DNA of 64,000 bases from Terriglobia bacterium (GTDB lineage: Bacteria; Acidobacteriota; Terriglobia; Bryobacterales; UBA6623): NCBI GenBank assembly GCA_009841225.1, contig VXMF01000037.1, positions 109,836-173,835 of the forward strand, given 5' to 3'. A model generated the notes under the pieces. It was given only the letters and a program-made list of their open reading frames with translations, did no database searches and was not told the origin of the DNA. Made by a program: the position numbers and the translations under genes. Of the stretch, positions 8,390 to 17,839 are shown in pieces; position 1 is the first letter of the stretch; each line of letters begins with the position of its first letter.

Positions 8390-9700
8390 ATGGAGCCGAC
8401 TCGGCCGCCGCAGCTCGTAATCGTCGGGCGGCAGAACGTTGGCAAGTCAACACTCTTCAACCGGATCACTAGCTCGAGAAGGTCGATCGTTGGCGACCAC
8501 GCCGGTCTGACCCGGGACCGCATTCGGCTGCCTGTCAGATGGCAGGGCAAGCTGTTTGAAGTGACCGACACGGGCGGCATGACGTTCTTCGAAAGGGAGG
8601 AGATCCCCTCCTTGGTCAGCGAACGGGTGAGGCACGCGATTGACGACGCCGACCACGTGATCTTTGTCGTCGACGGGCGGACGGAACTCACACCGACCGA
8701 TTACGAGCTGGCCCAACTCCTGAGACAGGGCGGAACTCCTGTCAGCGTGGCTGTCAACAAGTGCGACACTCCCGCTCTAGACTCGCTGGCGCTGCAGTTC
8801 AGCGAACTCGGCTTCGCGGCGGTGTTCCCGATTTCAGCCGAGCACGGGCTCGGCATCGAACCCTTGCTCTCGAAGGCGACACATGGATTCTTATCCGACG
8901 ACGCCAGCGACGAAAACCAGGACCGCCCGATCCGCATCGCCATCCTAGGCCGGCCAAACGTCGGCAAGTCCACATTGCTCAACCGGCTCGTCGGCGGCAG
9001 TCCCGCGATCGTGTCGGCGGTTCCGGGCACGACTCGCGACGCCGTCGATGCCGAAGCCGTACATCGCAACCAGCGGTTCGTGTTCGTCGATACGGCCGGG
9101 ATCCGGCGCAAGAGCAAGACCAAGGAGATGACAGAGAAGCTCAGCATCGTCATGGCCCAGCGCCACTTGCGTATGGCGGGCGTGGCGCTGCTCCTGGTCG
9201 ATCCCCGCGAGGGTGTCACGGCGCAAGATACACACATCGCGGGCTATATCCACGACGCGGGCAAGGCGTGCATTGTGGTCGCTAACAAATGGGACACTGC
9301 CGACCGGGCGCAGGGGGAGTTCCGCCGCCACGTGCGCGAGGAGCTCAAGATGCTGCCGTATGCCCCGGTCGCCTTCGTTTCGGCCCGCACGGGCCTGCGC
9401 GTGCAGAGCCTGTTCCCGCTCGTCAAGAAGGCCGACCGAGCCGCTCAACAGCGCGTGCCAACGGCAGAGCTGAACCGATTCCTAGCCGAACTGGACATGG
9501 AGCGCGTCACGGTGCCAGGGCGCAAGCCGAAGTTCACGTACCTCACGCAGGTGGCGACACGGCCGCCGACATTCTTGTTCTTCGGCAACCACAAGGGCCA
9601 GTTGCACTTCGGGCTCGAGCGTTACCTAATCAACCAAATCCGCGAACGCTTCGGCTTTGAGGGCACGCCGATCGTAGTGCGTTCGCGTAGCCGCCGCTAG
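8390..9700 (+). CDS. der: Ribosome-assembly GTPase Der (EngA)
   Basis: Essential tandem GTPase needed for 50S subunit maturation. It has two G domains in order: first P-loop GRQNVGKST with DTGG and NKCD; second P-loop GRPNVGKST with DTAG and NKWD; then a C-terminal KH-like domain (FTYLTQVATRPPTFLFFGN). Length is 436 residues from ATG 8390, as expected for the family. The first P-loop has Gln where Pro is usual. The gene is divergent from the molybdoenzyme and convergent with the MerR gene. Confidence 0.96.
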   Translation: MEPTRPPQLVIVGRQNVGKSTLFNRITSSRRSIVGDHAGLTRDRIRLPVRWQGKLFEVTDTGGMTFFEREEIPSLVSERVRHAIDDADHVIFVVDGRTELTPTDYELAQLLRQGGTPVSVAVNKCDTPALDSLALQFSELGFAAVFPISAEHGLGIEPLLSKATHGFLSDDASDENQDRPIRIAILGRPNVGKSTLLNRLVGGSPAIVSAVPGTTRDAVDAEAVHRNQRFVFVDTAGIRRKSKTKEMTEKLSIVMAQRHLRMAGVALLLVDPREGVTAQDTHIAGYIHDAGKACIVVANKWDTADRAQGEFRRHVREELKMLPYAPVAFVSARTGLRVQSLFPLVKKADRAAQQRVPTAELNRFLAELDMERVTVPGRKPKFTYLTQVATRPPTFLFFGNHKGQLHFGLERYLINQIRERFGFEGTPIVVRSRSRR

Positions 9701-9712
9701 AGACGAGCGGCG
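9692..9712 (+). terminator. Stem-loop overlapping the der stop codon
   Basis: CGCCGCT (9692-9698) pairs perfectly with AGCGGCG (9706-9712) around a 7-nt loop. The 5' arm includes the first base of the der stop codon. No U-tract follows, so it may end transcription poorly or stabilise the 3' end. It sits between convergent der and the MerR gene. Confidence 0.4.
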
Positions 9713-9729
9713 AGTGCCTCAGAGCTCAG

Positions 9730-10254
9730 TCAAGACGCCCTTGAGGCGCTCGTTCGCGCCCGGCGAGTACCGCCTGTCCTGCTGGTCTCGACATGCACGG
9801 GCTTGCGAGGCGTCTCGTCGTCGACCCAGCCCAGCTTGCGCAACAGGTCCGAGACGCATAGCAGTGTCATTGGCGTGGCCGAGTCAACCTGGATATCGAC
9901 GATTTTCTGGATCGAGTCCTGCAAGCTGACGTGGTCGCCGTCCGTCAGCAGATACACGGCGGAGGCGGCGGGCTCGGCCGCGAGCTCGGCGATGCTCTTG
10001 TCTTCCTTGAGTTCGTCTACCACCCTGCGGATCTTCTGGAGAGAGAGCTTCTTGCGGCGCAGTCCGACGATGACTGAGACCAGCAACACTTCCGTCGGGT
10101 TGTAGAGGCGACGACGCCCCTTCTGCATCGGGGTCACGACCCCCTGCTCGTCCCACCACTGCAGCTGACGCAGGCTTACTCCGGTCAATCCAGCAACATC
10201 CAAGCTGCTGTAGATCGCACCGACCCCCGGCCTTCCGTTAGATCCTAGAGTCAT
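9730..10254 (-). CDS. MerR-family transcriptional regulator
   Basis: DNA-binding regulator of 174 residues. An N-terminal winged helix-turn-helix is visible: SSLDVAGLTGVSLRQLQWWDEQG, then a RRLYNPTEV wing, followed by a dimerisation helix (LRRKKLSLQKIRRVVDELKE). The C-terminal part is not rich in Cys or His, so it is not an obvious metal sensor; an unknown small molecule or stress signal is possible. ATG 10254 has AAAGGG about 7 nt upstream; an in-frame TTG at 10278 is a less likely start. The target is unknown and there is no co-oriented neighbour of clear function. Confidence 0.82.
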   Translation of the reverse strand: MTLGSNGRPGVGAIYSSLDVAGLTGVSLRQLQWWDEQGVVTPMQKGRRRLYNPTEVLLVSVIVGLRRKKLSLQKIRRVVDELKEDKSIAELAAEPAASAVYLLTDGDHVSLQDSIQKIVDIQVDSATPMTLLCVSDLLRKLGWVDDETPRKPVHVETSRTGGTRRARTSASRAS

Positions 10255-10350
10255 CGCCAACCCTTTCGCGCCTCCCAACGAACTGAATCACCGTGTTGCA
10301 AAGGATACCAAACCCGCCAGCGACTGCCCGGCGTTCTTCGGCAAATCACC

Positions 10351-10566
10351 TTAACCCCCACCGACGAACCGCACCACTTCGATCCGGTCACCGGATCGTA
10401 ACATAGTCTCCGCCCAATGCGGCCTCCGGACGATCGCGCGGTTGCGCTCAACCGCCACCGCGTCCTCGTCCAGCCCCAGCTCCAGTATCAGATCCCGAAG
10501 GGAGGCCGTGGACGACAACGTGCGTGACTCACCATTGAGCGTGATCGACATCGCCACGGGAGACAT
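10351..10566 (-). CDS. thiS: Sulfur carrier protein ThiS
   Basis: Ubiquitin-fold sulfur carrier for thiazole synthesis in thiamine biosynthesis. It is activated by C-terminal adenylation and thiocarboxylation. The 71-residue protein (66 from the inner ATG 10551) shows SITLNGESRTL, the central LGLDEDAVAVERN and the invariant C-terminal FVGGG. A TATAAT box ends 6 nt before ATG 10566, which favours that start. No thiG, thiF or thiE is adjacent. The spacing leaves no room for a TPP riboswitch, so it may be constitutively expressed. A MoaD role is less likely given the ThiS-type C-terminus. Confidence 0.88.
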   Translation of the reverse strand: MSPVAMSITLNGESRTLSSTASLRDLILELGLDEDAVAVERNRAIVRRPHWAETMLRSGDRIEVVRFVGGG

Positions 10567-10572
10567 TGCGAG

Positions 10573-10578
10573 ATTATA
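10573..10578 (-). promoter_or_regulatory. -10 box TATAAT, 6 nt from ATG of thiS
   Basis: A perfect TATAAT followed by CTCGCA and ATG 10566. It is the clearest of the close-set -10 boxes in the window. Confidence 0.65.
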
Positions 10579-10584
10579 CCCCAC

Positions 10585-10894
10585 GGGAGCGCCAGCGCCA
10601 GGTTTTTTTGATGCGAATTTGTCGCCGTCCCCAGCGTTTGCGGGGCTGCGGGCAGGCTGGATTGCGGCCGCGGCGAAGCATTACAATGGGAGATGTCGGC
10701 AAGCACGGCTCACGCTTCCCGCCTCGCGGCTGCCGCCATGTTCCCCTACAGTCTCGGAATCAGGTGCTACTGAGCCGTTCCTGCGTGGACGAGCGTGCCG
10801 ATGACAGGCTTCGGGGGCTAACCAGCGGGCGCGGAATGGGGATGCGGGAGCACTGCTAGCACCGATCGCGGATTCCTTACCGACCGAGGAGTTT
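10585..10894. other. Intergenic region upstream of the nqr operon
   Basis: 310 bp between divergent thiS and nqrA without a convincing gene. It contains a run of seven T at about 10602-10608 and TACAAT at 10682-10687, a possible -10 box for nqr giving a leader of about 200 nt. A GAGGAG-type ribosome site precedes nqrA at about 10887. Confidence 0.4.
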
Positions 10895-12268
10895 ATGGGG
10901 CTACACAAAGTTCGCAGGGGACTGGACTTGCCCATTGGTGGGCGGCCTGCGCAACAGATCGAGCCGGCCTCAGCTCCCTCGCACGTGGGCCTGCTGGCCG
11001 ACGACTACGTCGGCATGAAACCGACCATGCTGGTCGCGGTCGGCGACAGCGTCCGGCGCGGGCAGGCTCTGTTCGAGGACAAGAAGACTCCCGGCGTCCG
11101 CTACACGGCCCCAAGTGGCGGCACGGTTACGGCGATCAACCGCGGCGAGCGCCGAGCGCTGCAATCGGTGGTGCTGCAGCTTGATGCAACCGAACTGCAA
11201 GGTGGTCACGACTGCGTAGCGTTCGAGTCATATGCCGGGCGACACCCGTCTGAACTCACCTCCGAGCAAGCTCGGTCGCTGCTCGTCGAATCCGGCCTGT
11301 GGACATCGCTGCGCGCCCGGCCATTCGGACGGATTCCCGCCGTTGACGCCAAGCCCCACTCGCTCTTTGTCACGGCCGCAGACACCGATCCCCTCGCAGC
11401 GGACGTCGACGCTGTCCTGGCTGGCAATGAGGCGCACTTCGCTCGCGGCCTGGAAGCGCTCGCCAAGGTGGCTGCCGGAGCGCCGATTTTCGTGTGCAAG
11501 ACCAAGGGCAGCTCTGTCGTCGCGCCGGCCGGCGAAGGCTTCCGCTTGGAGGAATTCGAAGGTCCACACCCCAGCGGAACGGCCGGCCTGCACATTCACG
11601 TGCTGGATCCGGTGGACCGCAGCAAGCAGGTCTGGCACCTCGGATACCAAGATGCGATCGCAATCGGGAAGCTGTTCGAGAACGGCGTCCTGCCGGTCGA
11701 TCGCGTGATCTCCCTCGCCGGGCCGGCGGTGCATCGGCCGCGCCTGCTGCGGACACGCTTAGGGGCCTCGATCCCAAGCCTCACGAACCGCGAGCTGGAC
11801 GCCGGAGAGACGCGCGCGCTGTCAGGCTCGGCGCTCTCGGGCCGGCGCGCCGAGGGAGAGATCTTCGGATACCTGGGGCGCTACCACACGCAAGTCACCG
11901 GCTTACACGAGGACAGCCGGCGGCGGCTGCTGGGGTGGCTCGCTCCTGGCGCCAGCACCTTCTCGGTCATGCGACTGTTCCTCGGCTCGTGGGTGCCAGG
12001 CCGGAAGTACTCGTTCACGACCACGACCAACGGCTCCGTCCGCGCCATGGTCCCGGTCGGCGCCTACGAGAAGATCATGCCCCTGGACATCCTGCCCGCG
12101 CCGCTGCTGCGCGCCCTGCTGATGCCGAACCCGGAGCGGGCCGAGGAGCTCGGCGCACTCGAATTGCTCGAGGAGGACTTGGCGCTGTGCTCGTTCGTCT
12201 CGCCCGAGAAGGCCGAGTTCGGCAGCCTGCTGCGAGACATCCTCACCACGCTCGAGAAGGAAGGCTAG
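10895..12268 (+). CDS. nqrA: Na+-translocating NADH:quinone reductase subunit A
   Basis: Peripheral cytoplasmic subunit of the Na+-NQR pump, implicated in quinone access. The 457-residue protein opens with VRRGLDLPIGG, the NqrA N-terminal signature, and contains TAPSGGTVTAINRGERR (barrel-sandwich region) and a C-terminal SFVSPEKAEFG, both typical of the subunit. It has no membrane helices. First gene of an eight-gene operon; a GAGGAG-type ribosome site lies just before ATG 10895. Confidence 0.95.
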   Translation: MGLHKVRRGLDLPIGGRPAQQIEPASAPSHVGLLADDYVGMKPTMLVAVGDSVRRGQALFEDKKTPGVRYTAPSGGTVTAINRGERRALQSVVLQLDATELQGGHDCVAFESYAGRHPSELTSEQARSLLVESGLWTSLRARPFGRIPAVDAKPHSLFVTAADTDPLAADVDAVLAGNEAHFARGLEALAKVAAGAPIFVCKTKGSSVVAPAGEGFRLEEFEGPHPSGTAGLHIHVLDPVDRSKQVWHLGYQDAIAIGKLFENGVLPVDRVISLAGPAVHRPRLLRTRLGASIPSLTNRELDAGETRALSGSALSGRRAEGEIFGYLGRYHTQVTGLHEDSRRRLLGWLAPGASTFSVMRLFLGSWVPGRKYSFTTTTNGSVRAMVPVGAYEKIMPLDILPAPLLRALLMPNPERAEELGALELLEEDLALCSFVSPEKAEFGSLLRDILTTLEKEG

Positions 12269-12302
12269 CCCGTCCCTCACCGCTAACCGCCATCGAACCG
12301 AT

Positions 12303-13520
12303 ATGCGCGCGATCCTCGACTCCCTAGAAAAGCAGTTCCGGCCGGGCGGGCGGCTGGAGCGCATGTACCCGCTGTACGAGGCGATGGACACGTTCCTCTA
12401 CACACCGGGCCACACGACGCGCGGGGCGGCCCATGTGCGGGATGGGATCGATGTCAAGCGCATGATGGTCACGGTCGTCCTCGCGCTGCTGCCTTGCGTG
12501 GCGATGGCCGTTTACAACACCGGCTATCAGGCCAATCTCGCGATCTCGCACGGCGCCCAGCCCCTGGACACTTGGCAGACGGCAGTGCTGACCGCGCTGG
12601 GCTTCGGAGGTTTCGACCCGGGCAACATTCTCGGCTGCATCTTGCACGGCGCGCTGTACTACCTGCCCGTGCTGATCGTCACCTTCGCGGTCGGGGGCAA
12701 CTGCGAGGCCCTCTTCGCGGTGGTGCGCAAGCACGAAATCAACGAGGGGTTCTTGGTCACCGGGATGCTGTTCCCGCTGGTCCTGCCGCCGACCATTCCC
12801 TTGTGGCAGGTGGCGCTCGGTATCGCCTTTGGCGTGATCATCGGCAAGGAGATCTTCGGCGGCACGGGCATGAACATCTTCAACCCCGCGCTGATGTCGC
12901 GGGCTTTCCTGTTCTTCGCCTATCCGGCGCAGATCTCGGGCGACCAAGTCTGGATCGCCGCCGACACGACGGTCGACGGCAGCAGCGGCGCCACCTGGCT
13001 GGCAGAGGCCGCGCTCTCCGGCCCGGAGGCGCTGGCGGGCGGAAGCGTGAGCTGGATGCAGGCCTTCCTAGGCTTGGTGCCCGGCTCGATGGGCGAGACG
13101 TCTACGCTGGCCTGCCTCATCGGAGCGCTCGTCTTGGTAGGCACCGGAATCGGCTCGTGGCGCATCATGGTGTCTGGAGCGGTTGGCTCGTTCCTGATGG
13201 TGCAGTTGCTCAACGCCATGAACTCCGTCACCAATCCGCTGATGAACGTGCCCTTCGAGTGGCACGTTGTGCTCGGCGGCTGGGCCTTCGGCCTGGTGTT
13301 CATGGCCACTGACCCGGTGTCCTCGGCGCATACTAACAAGGGGCGCTATGTCTACGGATTCCTGATCGGGGTGCTCGCGATCTTGATCCGCGTGATCAAT
13401 CCGGCGTTCCCCGAAGGGATGATGCTGGCGATCCTGTTCATGAACATGTTCGCCTCGCTCATCGACCACTTCGTGATCCAAGCCAACGTCAAGCGCAGGA
13501 GGGCTCGCTATGCGGCATAA
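12303..13520 (+). CDS. nqrB: Na+-NQR subunit B (covalent FMN)
   Basis: Integral membrane subunit that carries one covalently bound FMN and riboflavin and forms much of the sodium path. The 405-residue protein has about ten hydrophobic segments. The flavinylation site follows the ApbE recognition pattern DG-x-(S/T)-GA-(S/T): DGSSGATW, with Thr231 as the predicted FMN attachment residue. The gene overlaps nqrC by 11 nt, consistent with translational coupling. Confidence 0.95.
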   Translation: MRAILDSLEKQFRPGGRLERMYPLYEAMDTFLYTPGHTTRGAAHVRDGIDVKRMMVTVVLALLPCVAMAVYNTGYQANLAISHGAQPLDTWQTAVLTALGFGGFDPGNILGCILHGALYYLPVLIVTFAVGGNCEALFAVVRKHEINEGFLVTGMLFPLVLPPTIPLWQVALGIAFGVIIGKEIFGGTGMNIFNPALMSRAFLFFAYPAQISGDQVWIAADTTVDGSSGATWLAEAALSGPEALAGGSVSWMQAFLGLVPGSMGETSTLACLIGALVLVGTGIGSWRIMVSGAVGSFLMVQLLNAMNSVTNPLMNVPFEWHVVLGGWAFGLVFMATDPVSSAHTNKGRYVYGFLIGVLAILIRVINPAFPEGMMLAILFMNMFASLIDHFVIQANVKRRRARYAA

Positions 13521-14283
13521 CGCGCTCTATACGATTCTGTTCTCGGGAGCGGTCTGCATCGCCTGCGCTGTCCTGGTCTCGTCTGCTGCGGTCTCGCTGA
13601 AGGAAGACCAGCTGCGCAACGCGGCGCTCGACAAGCAGCGCAACGTGCTGTTCGCGGCGGGCCTCGCCCAAACCGGTGAGAACTTGGACGCGAGCGAAGT
13701 CCAGCGCCGCTTCGAGGGCATCCGCTCAGTCGTGATCGAGCTACAGACCGGCGAGCGCACGGGCATTGACCCGACCGGCTTCGACCAGGCCAAGGCGGCC
13801 AAGGATCCATCGACCAGCCGGGAAGCGCCGGAGAACCGGGCCTCGGTAAAACGGCTGCCCGAACACGCCTTGGTCTACGAAATCATGGACGGGGAGCGGC
13901 CGTCGATGGCGGTCGTGCCCATCGAGGGCTACGGCCTGTGGTCCACCCTGTACGGCTTCCTCGCGGTCGGACAGGACGGCAACACCATCGAAGGAATCAC
14001 GTACTACCAGCACGGCGAGACACCTGGTCTTGGCGGCGAGGTGGACAATCCCAAGTGGAAATCGCTCTGGCCGGGCCGCAAGATCTACGGCGCCGCGGGC
14101 GACCCGGTGATCCGGGTGATCAAGGGCACGGCCGGCTCGCCTGCCGACGCGCCGCACGAGGTAGACGGTCTCACCGGCGCGACGATCACCAGCAACGGCG
14201 TGACGTCGATGCTGGACTTCTGGCTCGGCGATTCCGGGTTCAAGAACTACCTCAAGCAATTCCAAGAGGGGCAAGCCCTATGA
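13510..14283 (+). CDS. nqrC: Na+-NQR subunit C (covalent FMN)
   Basis: Membrane-anchored subunit with a periplasmic FMN-binding domain. The 257-residue protein has one N-terminal helix (about residues 8-28), then the FMN_bind domain with GETPGLGGEV and the flavinylation motif DGLTGATIT, Thr225 being the predicted ester-linked residue. It overlaps nqrB at its start and nqrD at its stop (ATGA). Confidence 0.95.
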   Translation: MRHNALYTILFSGAVCIACAVLVSSAAVSLKEDQLRNAALDKQRNVLFAAGLAQTGENLDASEVQRRFEGIRSVVIELQTGERTGIDPTGFDQAKAAKDPSTSREAPENRASVKRLPEHALVYEIMDGERPSMAVVPIEGYGLWSTLYGFLAVGQDGNTIEGITYYQHGETPGLGGEVDNPKWKSLWPGRKIYGAAGDPVIRVIKGTAGSPADAPHEVDGLTGATITSNGVTSMLDFWLGDSGFKNYLKQFQEGQAL

Positions 14284-14906
14284 CAGCAGCGAGCACCAAG
14301 ACCCTGCTAGACCCGCTGTTCGAGAGCAATCCGATCGCCCTGCAGGTGCTCGGCATCTGCTCGGCCCTGGCGGTCACCACCAAACTCGAGACCGCTCTGG
14401 TGATGTGCCTTGCCGTGATCAGCGTGCTGGCACTGTCGAACGTGTCGATCAGCCTCTTGCGCAACTTCATCCCCGGCAACGTGCGCATCATCGTGCAGCT
14501 GACCATCATCGCCTCGCTGGTGATCATGACCGACCAGGTGCTGAAGGCTTACATCTACGAGATCAGCAAGCAATTGTCGGTATTTGTCGGCCTGATCATC
14601 ACCAACTGCATCATCATGGGCCGCGCCGAAGCCTATGCCATGCAGAACGGTCCCCTGGACAGCCTGCTGGACGGCATCGGCAACGGCCTCGGCTACAGCG
14701 CCATCTTGATGGCGACTGCCTTCTTGCGAGAACTGCTGGCCCAAGGCACCGTCTTCGGGGCGGTGGTGCTGCCCAAGGTGCATGACGGCGGCTGGTACAA
14801 CCCCAACGGGCTGCTGGGCATATCGGCCGGTGCGTTCTTCATCATCGGACTGTTCATTTGGGCACTGCGCAGTTGGAAGACCGACCAGGTCGAACCGGAG
14901 GGCTAG
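14280..14906 (+). CDS. nqrD: Na+-NQR subunit D
   Basis: Small integral membrane subunit of 208 residues with about six helices, homologous to NqrE and RnfE. Cys27 (GICSALAVT) and Cys110 (ITNCIIMG) match the positions known to help hold the intramembrane iron centre between NqrD and NqrE. ATG 14280 overlaps the nqrC stop in an ATGA junction. Confidence 0.95.
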   Translation: MTAASTKTLLDPLFESNPIALQVLGICSALAVTTKLETALVMCLAVISVLALSNVSISLLRNFIPGNVRIIVQLTIIASLVIMTDQVLKAYIYEISKQLSVFVGLIITNCIIMGRAEAYAMQNGPLDSLLDGIGNGLGYSAILMATAFLRELLAQGTVFGAVVLPKVHDGGWYNPNGLLGISAGAFFIIGLFIWALRSWKTDQVEPEG

Positions 14907-14910
14907 GATC

Positions 14911-15525
14911 GTGGAGCAGTACCTGAACCTCGCCATCAAGGCAATCTTTGTCGAGAACCTCGCGCTGGCCTTCTTCCTGGGCATGTGCTCGTTCCTGGCC
15001 TGCTCGAAGAGGGTCAACACGGCGATCGGCCTGGGCGCGGCGGTGATCTTCGTACAGACGGTCACCGTGCCAATCAACAACTTGATCTACAACCGCCTGC
15101 TCAGTGACGGAGCGATGGCGTGGATCTCGCCCGCGCTGGCCGACTACGACCTGTCGTTCCTCGGATTCCTGTGCTACATCGGCACGATCGCGGCCATGGT
15201 GCAGATCGTGGAAATGACGCTGGACCGCTACGTGCCGGCCCTGTACGCGGCACTGGGAGTGTTCTTGCCGCTCATCGCGGTCAACTGCGCGATCCTGGGC
15301 GGCTCGCTGCTGATGGTGGAGCGCACCTACACATTCGGCGAGAGCGTTGTCTTCGGCTTCGGCTCGGGGATCGGCTGGGCGCTGGCGATCATCGCGCTGG
15401 CCTCGATCCGCGAGCGCCTGCAGTACAGCAACATACCGCTGGGACTGCGCGGGCTGGGCATGACGTTCGTCCTCTCCGGCCTGATGGCGATCGGGTTCAT
15501 GGCCTTCGGAGGAATCCAACTCTAG
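14911..15525 (+). CDS. nqrE: Na+-NQR subunit E
   Basis: Integral membrane subunit of 204 residues, homologous to NqrD in inverted orientation. Cys26 (GMCSFLACS) and Cys126 (AVNCAILGG) are the expected ligands of the intramembrane iron centre shared with NqrD. The start is GTG 14911, four bases after the nqrD stop; the family N-terminus EQYLNLAIKAIFVENLAL begins right there, which fixes the start. Confidence 0.94.
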   Translation: MEQYLNLAIKAIFVENLALAFFLGMCSFLACSKRVNTAIGLGAAVIFVQTVTVPINNLIYNRLLSDGAMAWISPALADYDLSFLGFLCYIGTIAAMVQIVEMTLDRYVPALYAALGVFLPLIAVNCAILGGSLLMVERTYTFGESVVFGFGSGIGWALAIIALASIRERLQYSNIPLGLRGLGMTFVLSGLMAIGFMAFGGIQL

Positions 15526-15555
15526 GCGGCCAATCGGAAAGTTCACGGAGCCAAG

Positions 15556-16785
15556 ATGATCACTGTCCTGCTCGGCGTCGCCATGTTCACGGGCGTCATC
15601 CTGTCGCTCGTCGCGTTGCTCATGGTGGCCAAGAACCGCCTAGTCTCCAGCGGCGCTGTCTCGATCGGGATCAACGGGGATCCGGACAACTCCCTGACCG
15701 TGCAGTCCGGGGGCACGCTGCTGAACACGCTGGCTGAGAACAAGATCTTCATCGCGTCCGCCTGCGGCGGCAAGGGCAGTTGCGGCGTGTGCACCGTGAC
15801 GGTCTGCGAGGGCGGCGGCGCGATGCTGCCGACCGAGGCCAGCCACATCACCCGCGGCCAGGCCCGCGAGGGACTGCGCCTGTCCTGCCAAGTCAAGGTC
15901 AAGAACGACATGGAGATCCGGGTGCCCGACGAGGTGTTCTCGGTCAGGCGCTGGATTTGCAAGGTGCGGTCCAACGACAACGTGGCCACCTTCATCAAGG
16001 AACTGGTGCTGGAACTGCCGCCCGGAGAATCGGTGCCGTTCCGGGCCGGCGGCTACATCCAGATCAGCTGTCCCCCGCACACGGTGAATTACGAGGACTT
16101 CGAAGTAGCCGAGGAGTACCGCCCGGACTGGGACAAGTTCAACCTGTGGCGCTATGTCTCGACGGTCGCCGAGCCAGTCGAGCGGGCCTACTCGATGGCA
16201 AACTACCCCGAGGAACTCGGCATCATCATGCTCAACGTGCGCGTGGCCTCTCCCCCGCCCCGCGCCCCGGAAGGCACGCCGCCGGGCAAGATGTCGTCGT
16301 ACATCTTCAACCTCAAGGCTGGGGACGATGTCGAAATCGCCGGCCCGTTCGGAGAGTTCTTCGCCAAGGACACCAAGGCCGAGATGGTGTTCATCGGCGG
16401 CGGCGCCGGCATGGCTCCCATGCGGTCGCACATCTTCGACCAGTTCCGCCGCATCTGCACGGGGCGCAAGGTCACGTTCTGGTACGGGGCCCGCAGCTTG
16501 CGCGAGGCCTTCTACCTAGACGACTTCGACATGATCCAGCGCGAGAACCCCAACTTCAAATGGCACCTCGCGCTGTCGGATCCGCTCGAGGAAGACAACT
16601 GGTCCGGCTACACGGGCTTCATCCACCAAGTGCTGCTCGACAACTATCTCAAGGACCACCCGGCGCCCGAAGACTGCGAGTACTACATCTGCGGGCCGCC
16701 GCCGATGATGACGGCGTGCTTCAACATGCTCGACAGTCTCGGGGTGGAGCCAGAGAACATCATGTTCGACGACTTCGGTGGCTGA
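15556..16785 (+). CDS. nqrF: Na+-NQR subunit F (NADH dehydrogenase, 2Fe-2S/FAD)
   Basis: Electron-input subunit that takes hydride from NADH. Domains in order over 409 residues: one N-terminal transmembrane helix (about 3-25), a plant-type [2Fe-2S] ferredoxin domain with Cys70, Cys76, Cys79 and Cys111 (CGGKGSCGVC plus LSCQ), an FAD domain with RAYSMANYP, and an NADH domain with GGGAGMAPMRSH and YICGPPPMM. All cofactor motifs are intact. apbE overlaps its 3' end by 8 nt. Confidence 0.96.
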   Translation: MITVLLGVAMFTGVILSLVALLMVAKNRLVSSGAVSIGINGDPDNSLTVQSGGTLLNTLAENKIFIASACGGKGSCGVCTVTVCEGGGAMLPTEASHITRGQAREGLRLSCQVKVKNDMEIRVPDEVFSVRRWICKVRSNDNVATFIKELVLELPPGESVPFRAGGYIQISCPPHTVNYEDFEVAEEYRPDWDKFNLWRYVSTVAEPVERAYSMANYPEELGIIMLNVRVASPPPRAPEGTPPGKMSSYIFNLKAGDDVEIAGPFGEFFAKDTKAEMVFIGGGAGMAPMRSHIFDQFRRICTGRKVTFWYGARSLREAFYLDDFDMIQRENPNFKWHLALSDPLEEDNWSGYTGFIHQVLLDNYLKDHPAPEDCEYYICGPPPMMTACFNMLDSLGVEPENIMFDDFGG

Positions 16786-17839
16786 TTCCGGCGCGGGCCG
16801 CTGCAGGGCACACTTGATTCATCGCGCCGCGACCCTAGGCGTCGTGCTCGCGACGATGTGCGCCTGCCCCAGCAGAGAGCCGTCCCCGCAGGCGCTGGAA
16901 CTGTCCGGGGCCACCATGGGCACCACGTACCGGGTCACGCTGCCGGGGGCCCGACCCGATGACGGGGCGATCGGCGCAGCCGTTCTCCAGGCACTCGAAC
17001 GGGTCGATGCCCTCATGTCGACCTACCGGGCCGACTCGGAAGTGTCCCGCCTCAACCGGCACGAGTCCTCCGAGCCGCTGTCCATCTCGGCGGAGACCCA
17101 CGCCGTGCTCTCAGCGGCGCAAGACGTCAGCTCCGCGACCGGAGGCGCGTTTGACGTCACGGTCGGGCCCTTGGTCGACGCGTGGGGTTTCGGCCCACCG
17201 GAAACCTCCGAGCCGCCATCCGCGGAGACTGTCCGCGGGCTCATGGAGCGGACAGGCTGGCAGAAGCTGATTCTGGACACGCAAGGTCCCGCTGTCCGCA
17301 AGACGGTCCCGCAACTGCGGATCGATCTGTCGGCGATCGCCAAGGGCTACGCGGTGGATCTGGTCGCTGAGGCGCTGGCACGCCTGGGCTACCGCCACTA
17401 CTTGGTCGAGGTGGGCGGGGAAGTCCGGGCGGCCGGCAGGCGGGACGATGGCAGCCCCTGGCGCATCGGCGTGGAGCGCCCGGATAGCACGGGCAGGAGC
17501 GTCCACAGGATCCTGCAGCTCAGCGACACCGCAGTCGCCACTTCGGGCAACTACCGCAATTTCCGGGAAGCGGACGGCCAGCGCTTCGGCCATGTCCTCG
17601 ATCCCCGCACGGGGCGGCCGACTGCGAACCGAGTCGCTTCGGCGACAGTGCTCGACCCCAGCGCCATGCGCGCCGACGCGCTTGCGACGGCACTGCTCGT
17701 GCTCGGCGAGAGCGAGGGCATGGCGCTGGCCGAGCGCGAGGATCTGGCCGTCTTGCTGCTCGTCGAAGATGCCGGCGAATCGCTGCGCGAGTTCAAATCC
17801 CCCAAGTTCCGTGCGAAAATGGAAGACGAGTCGCCATGA
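16778..17839 (+). CDS. apbE: FAD:protein FMN transferase ApbE
   Basis: Mg2+-dependent enzyme that attaches FMN from FAD to Thr or Ser of NqrB and NqrC. The 353-residue protein has an N-terminal signal with a Cys-rich end (MCACP) compatible with lipoprotein export. It retains ApbE motifs GATMGTTYRV, VDALMSTYRADSEVSRLN, GAFDVTVGPLVDAWGF, IDLSAIAKGYAVD, VEVGGEVRA and the Mg-binding end SAMRADALATALLVLG. GTG 16778 overlaps nqrF by 8 nt and its stop overlaps nqrM by 4 nt, so its job on the two Nqr subunits is clear. Confidence 0.95.
   Translation: MADSGAGRCRAHLIHRAATLGVVLATMCACPSREPSPQALELSGATMGTTYRVTLPGARPDDGAIGAAVLQALERVDALMSTYRADSEVSRLNRHESSEPLSISAETHAVLSAAQDVSSATGGAFDVTVGPLVDAWGFGPPETSEPPSAETVRGLMERTGWQKLILDTQGPAVRKTVPQLRIDLSAIAKGYAVDLVAEALARLGYRHYLVEVGGEVRAAGRRDDGSPWRIGVERPDSTGRSVHRILQLSDTAVATSGNYRNFREADGQRFGHVLDPRTGRPTANRVASATVLDPSAMRADALATALLVLGESEGMALAEREDLAVLLLVEDAGESLREFKSPKFRAKMEDESP

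Noticed and set aside
10567..10700. TPP riboswitch or a long leader before thiS.
   Set aside because: A perfect TATAAT is only 6 nt from the start codon, leaving no room for a leader, and no thi-box motif was seen upstream.
10566..10859. A 97-codon frame before nqrA.
   Set aside because: It overlaps thiS and its promoter, has no ribosome site or recognisable motif, and is rich in Arg and Cys in the manner of non-coding GC-rich DNA.
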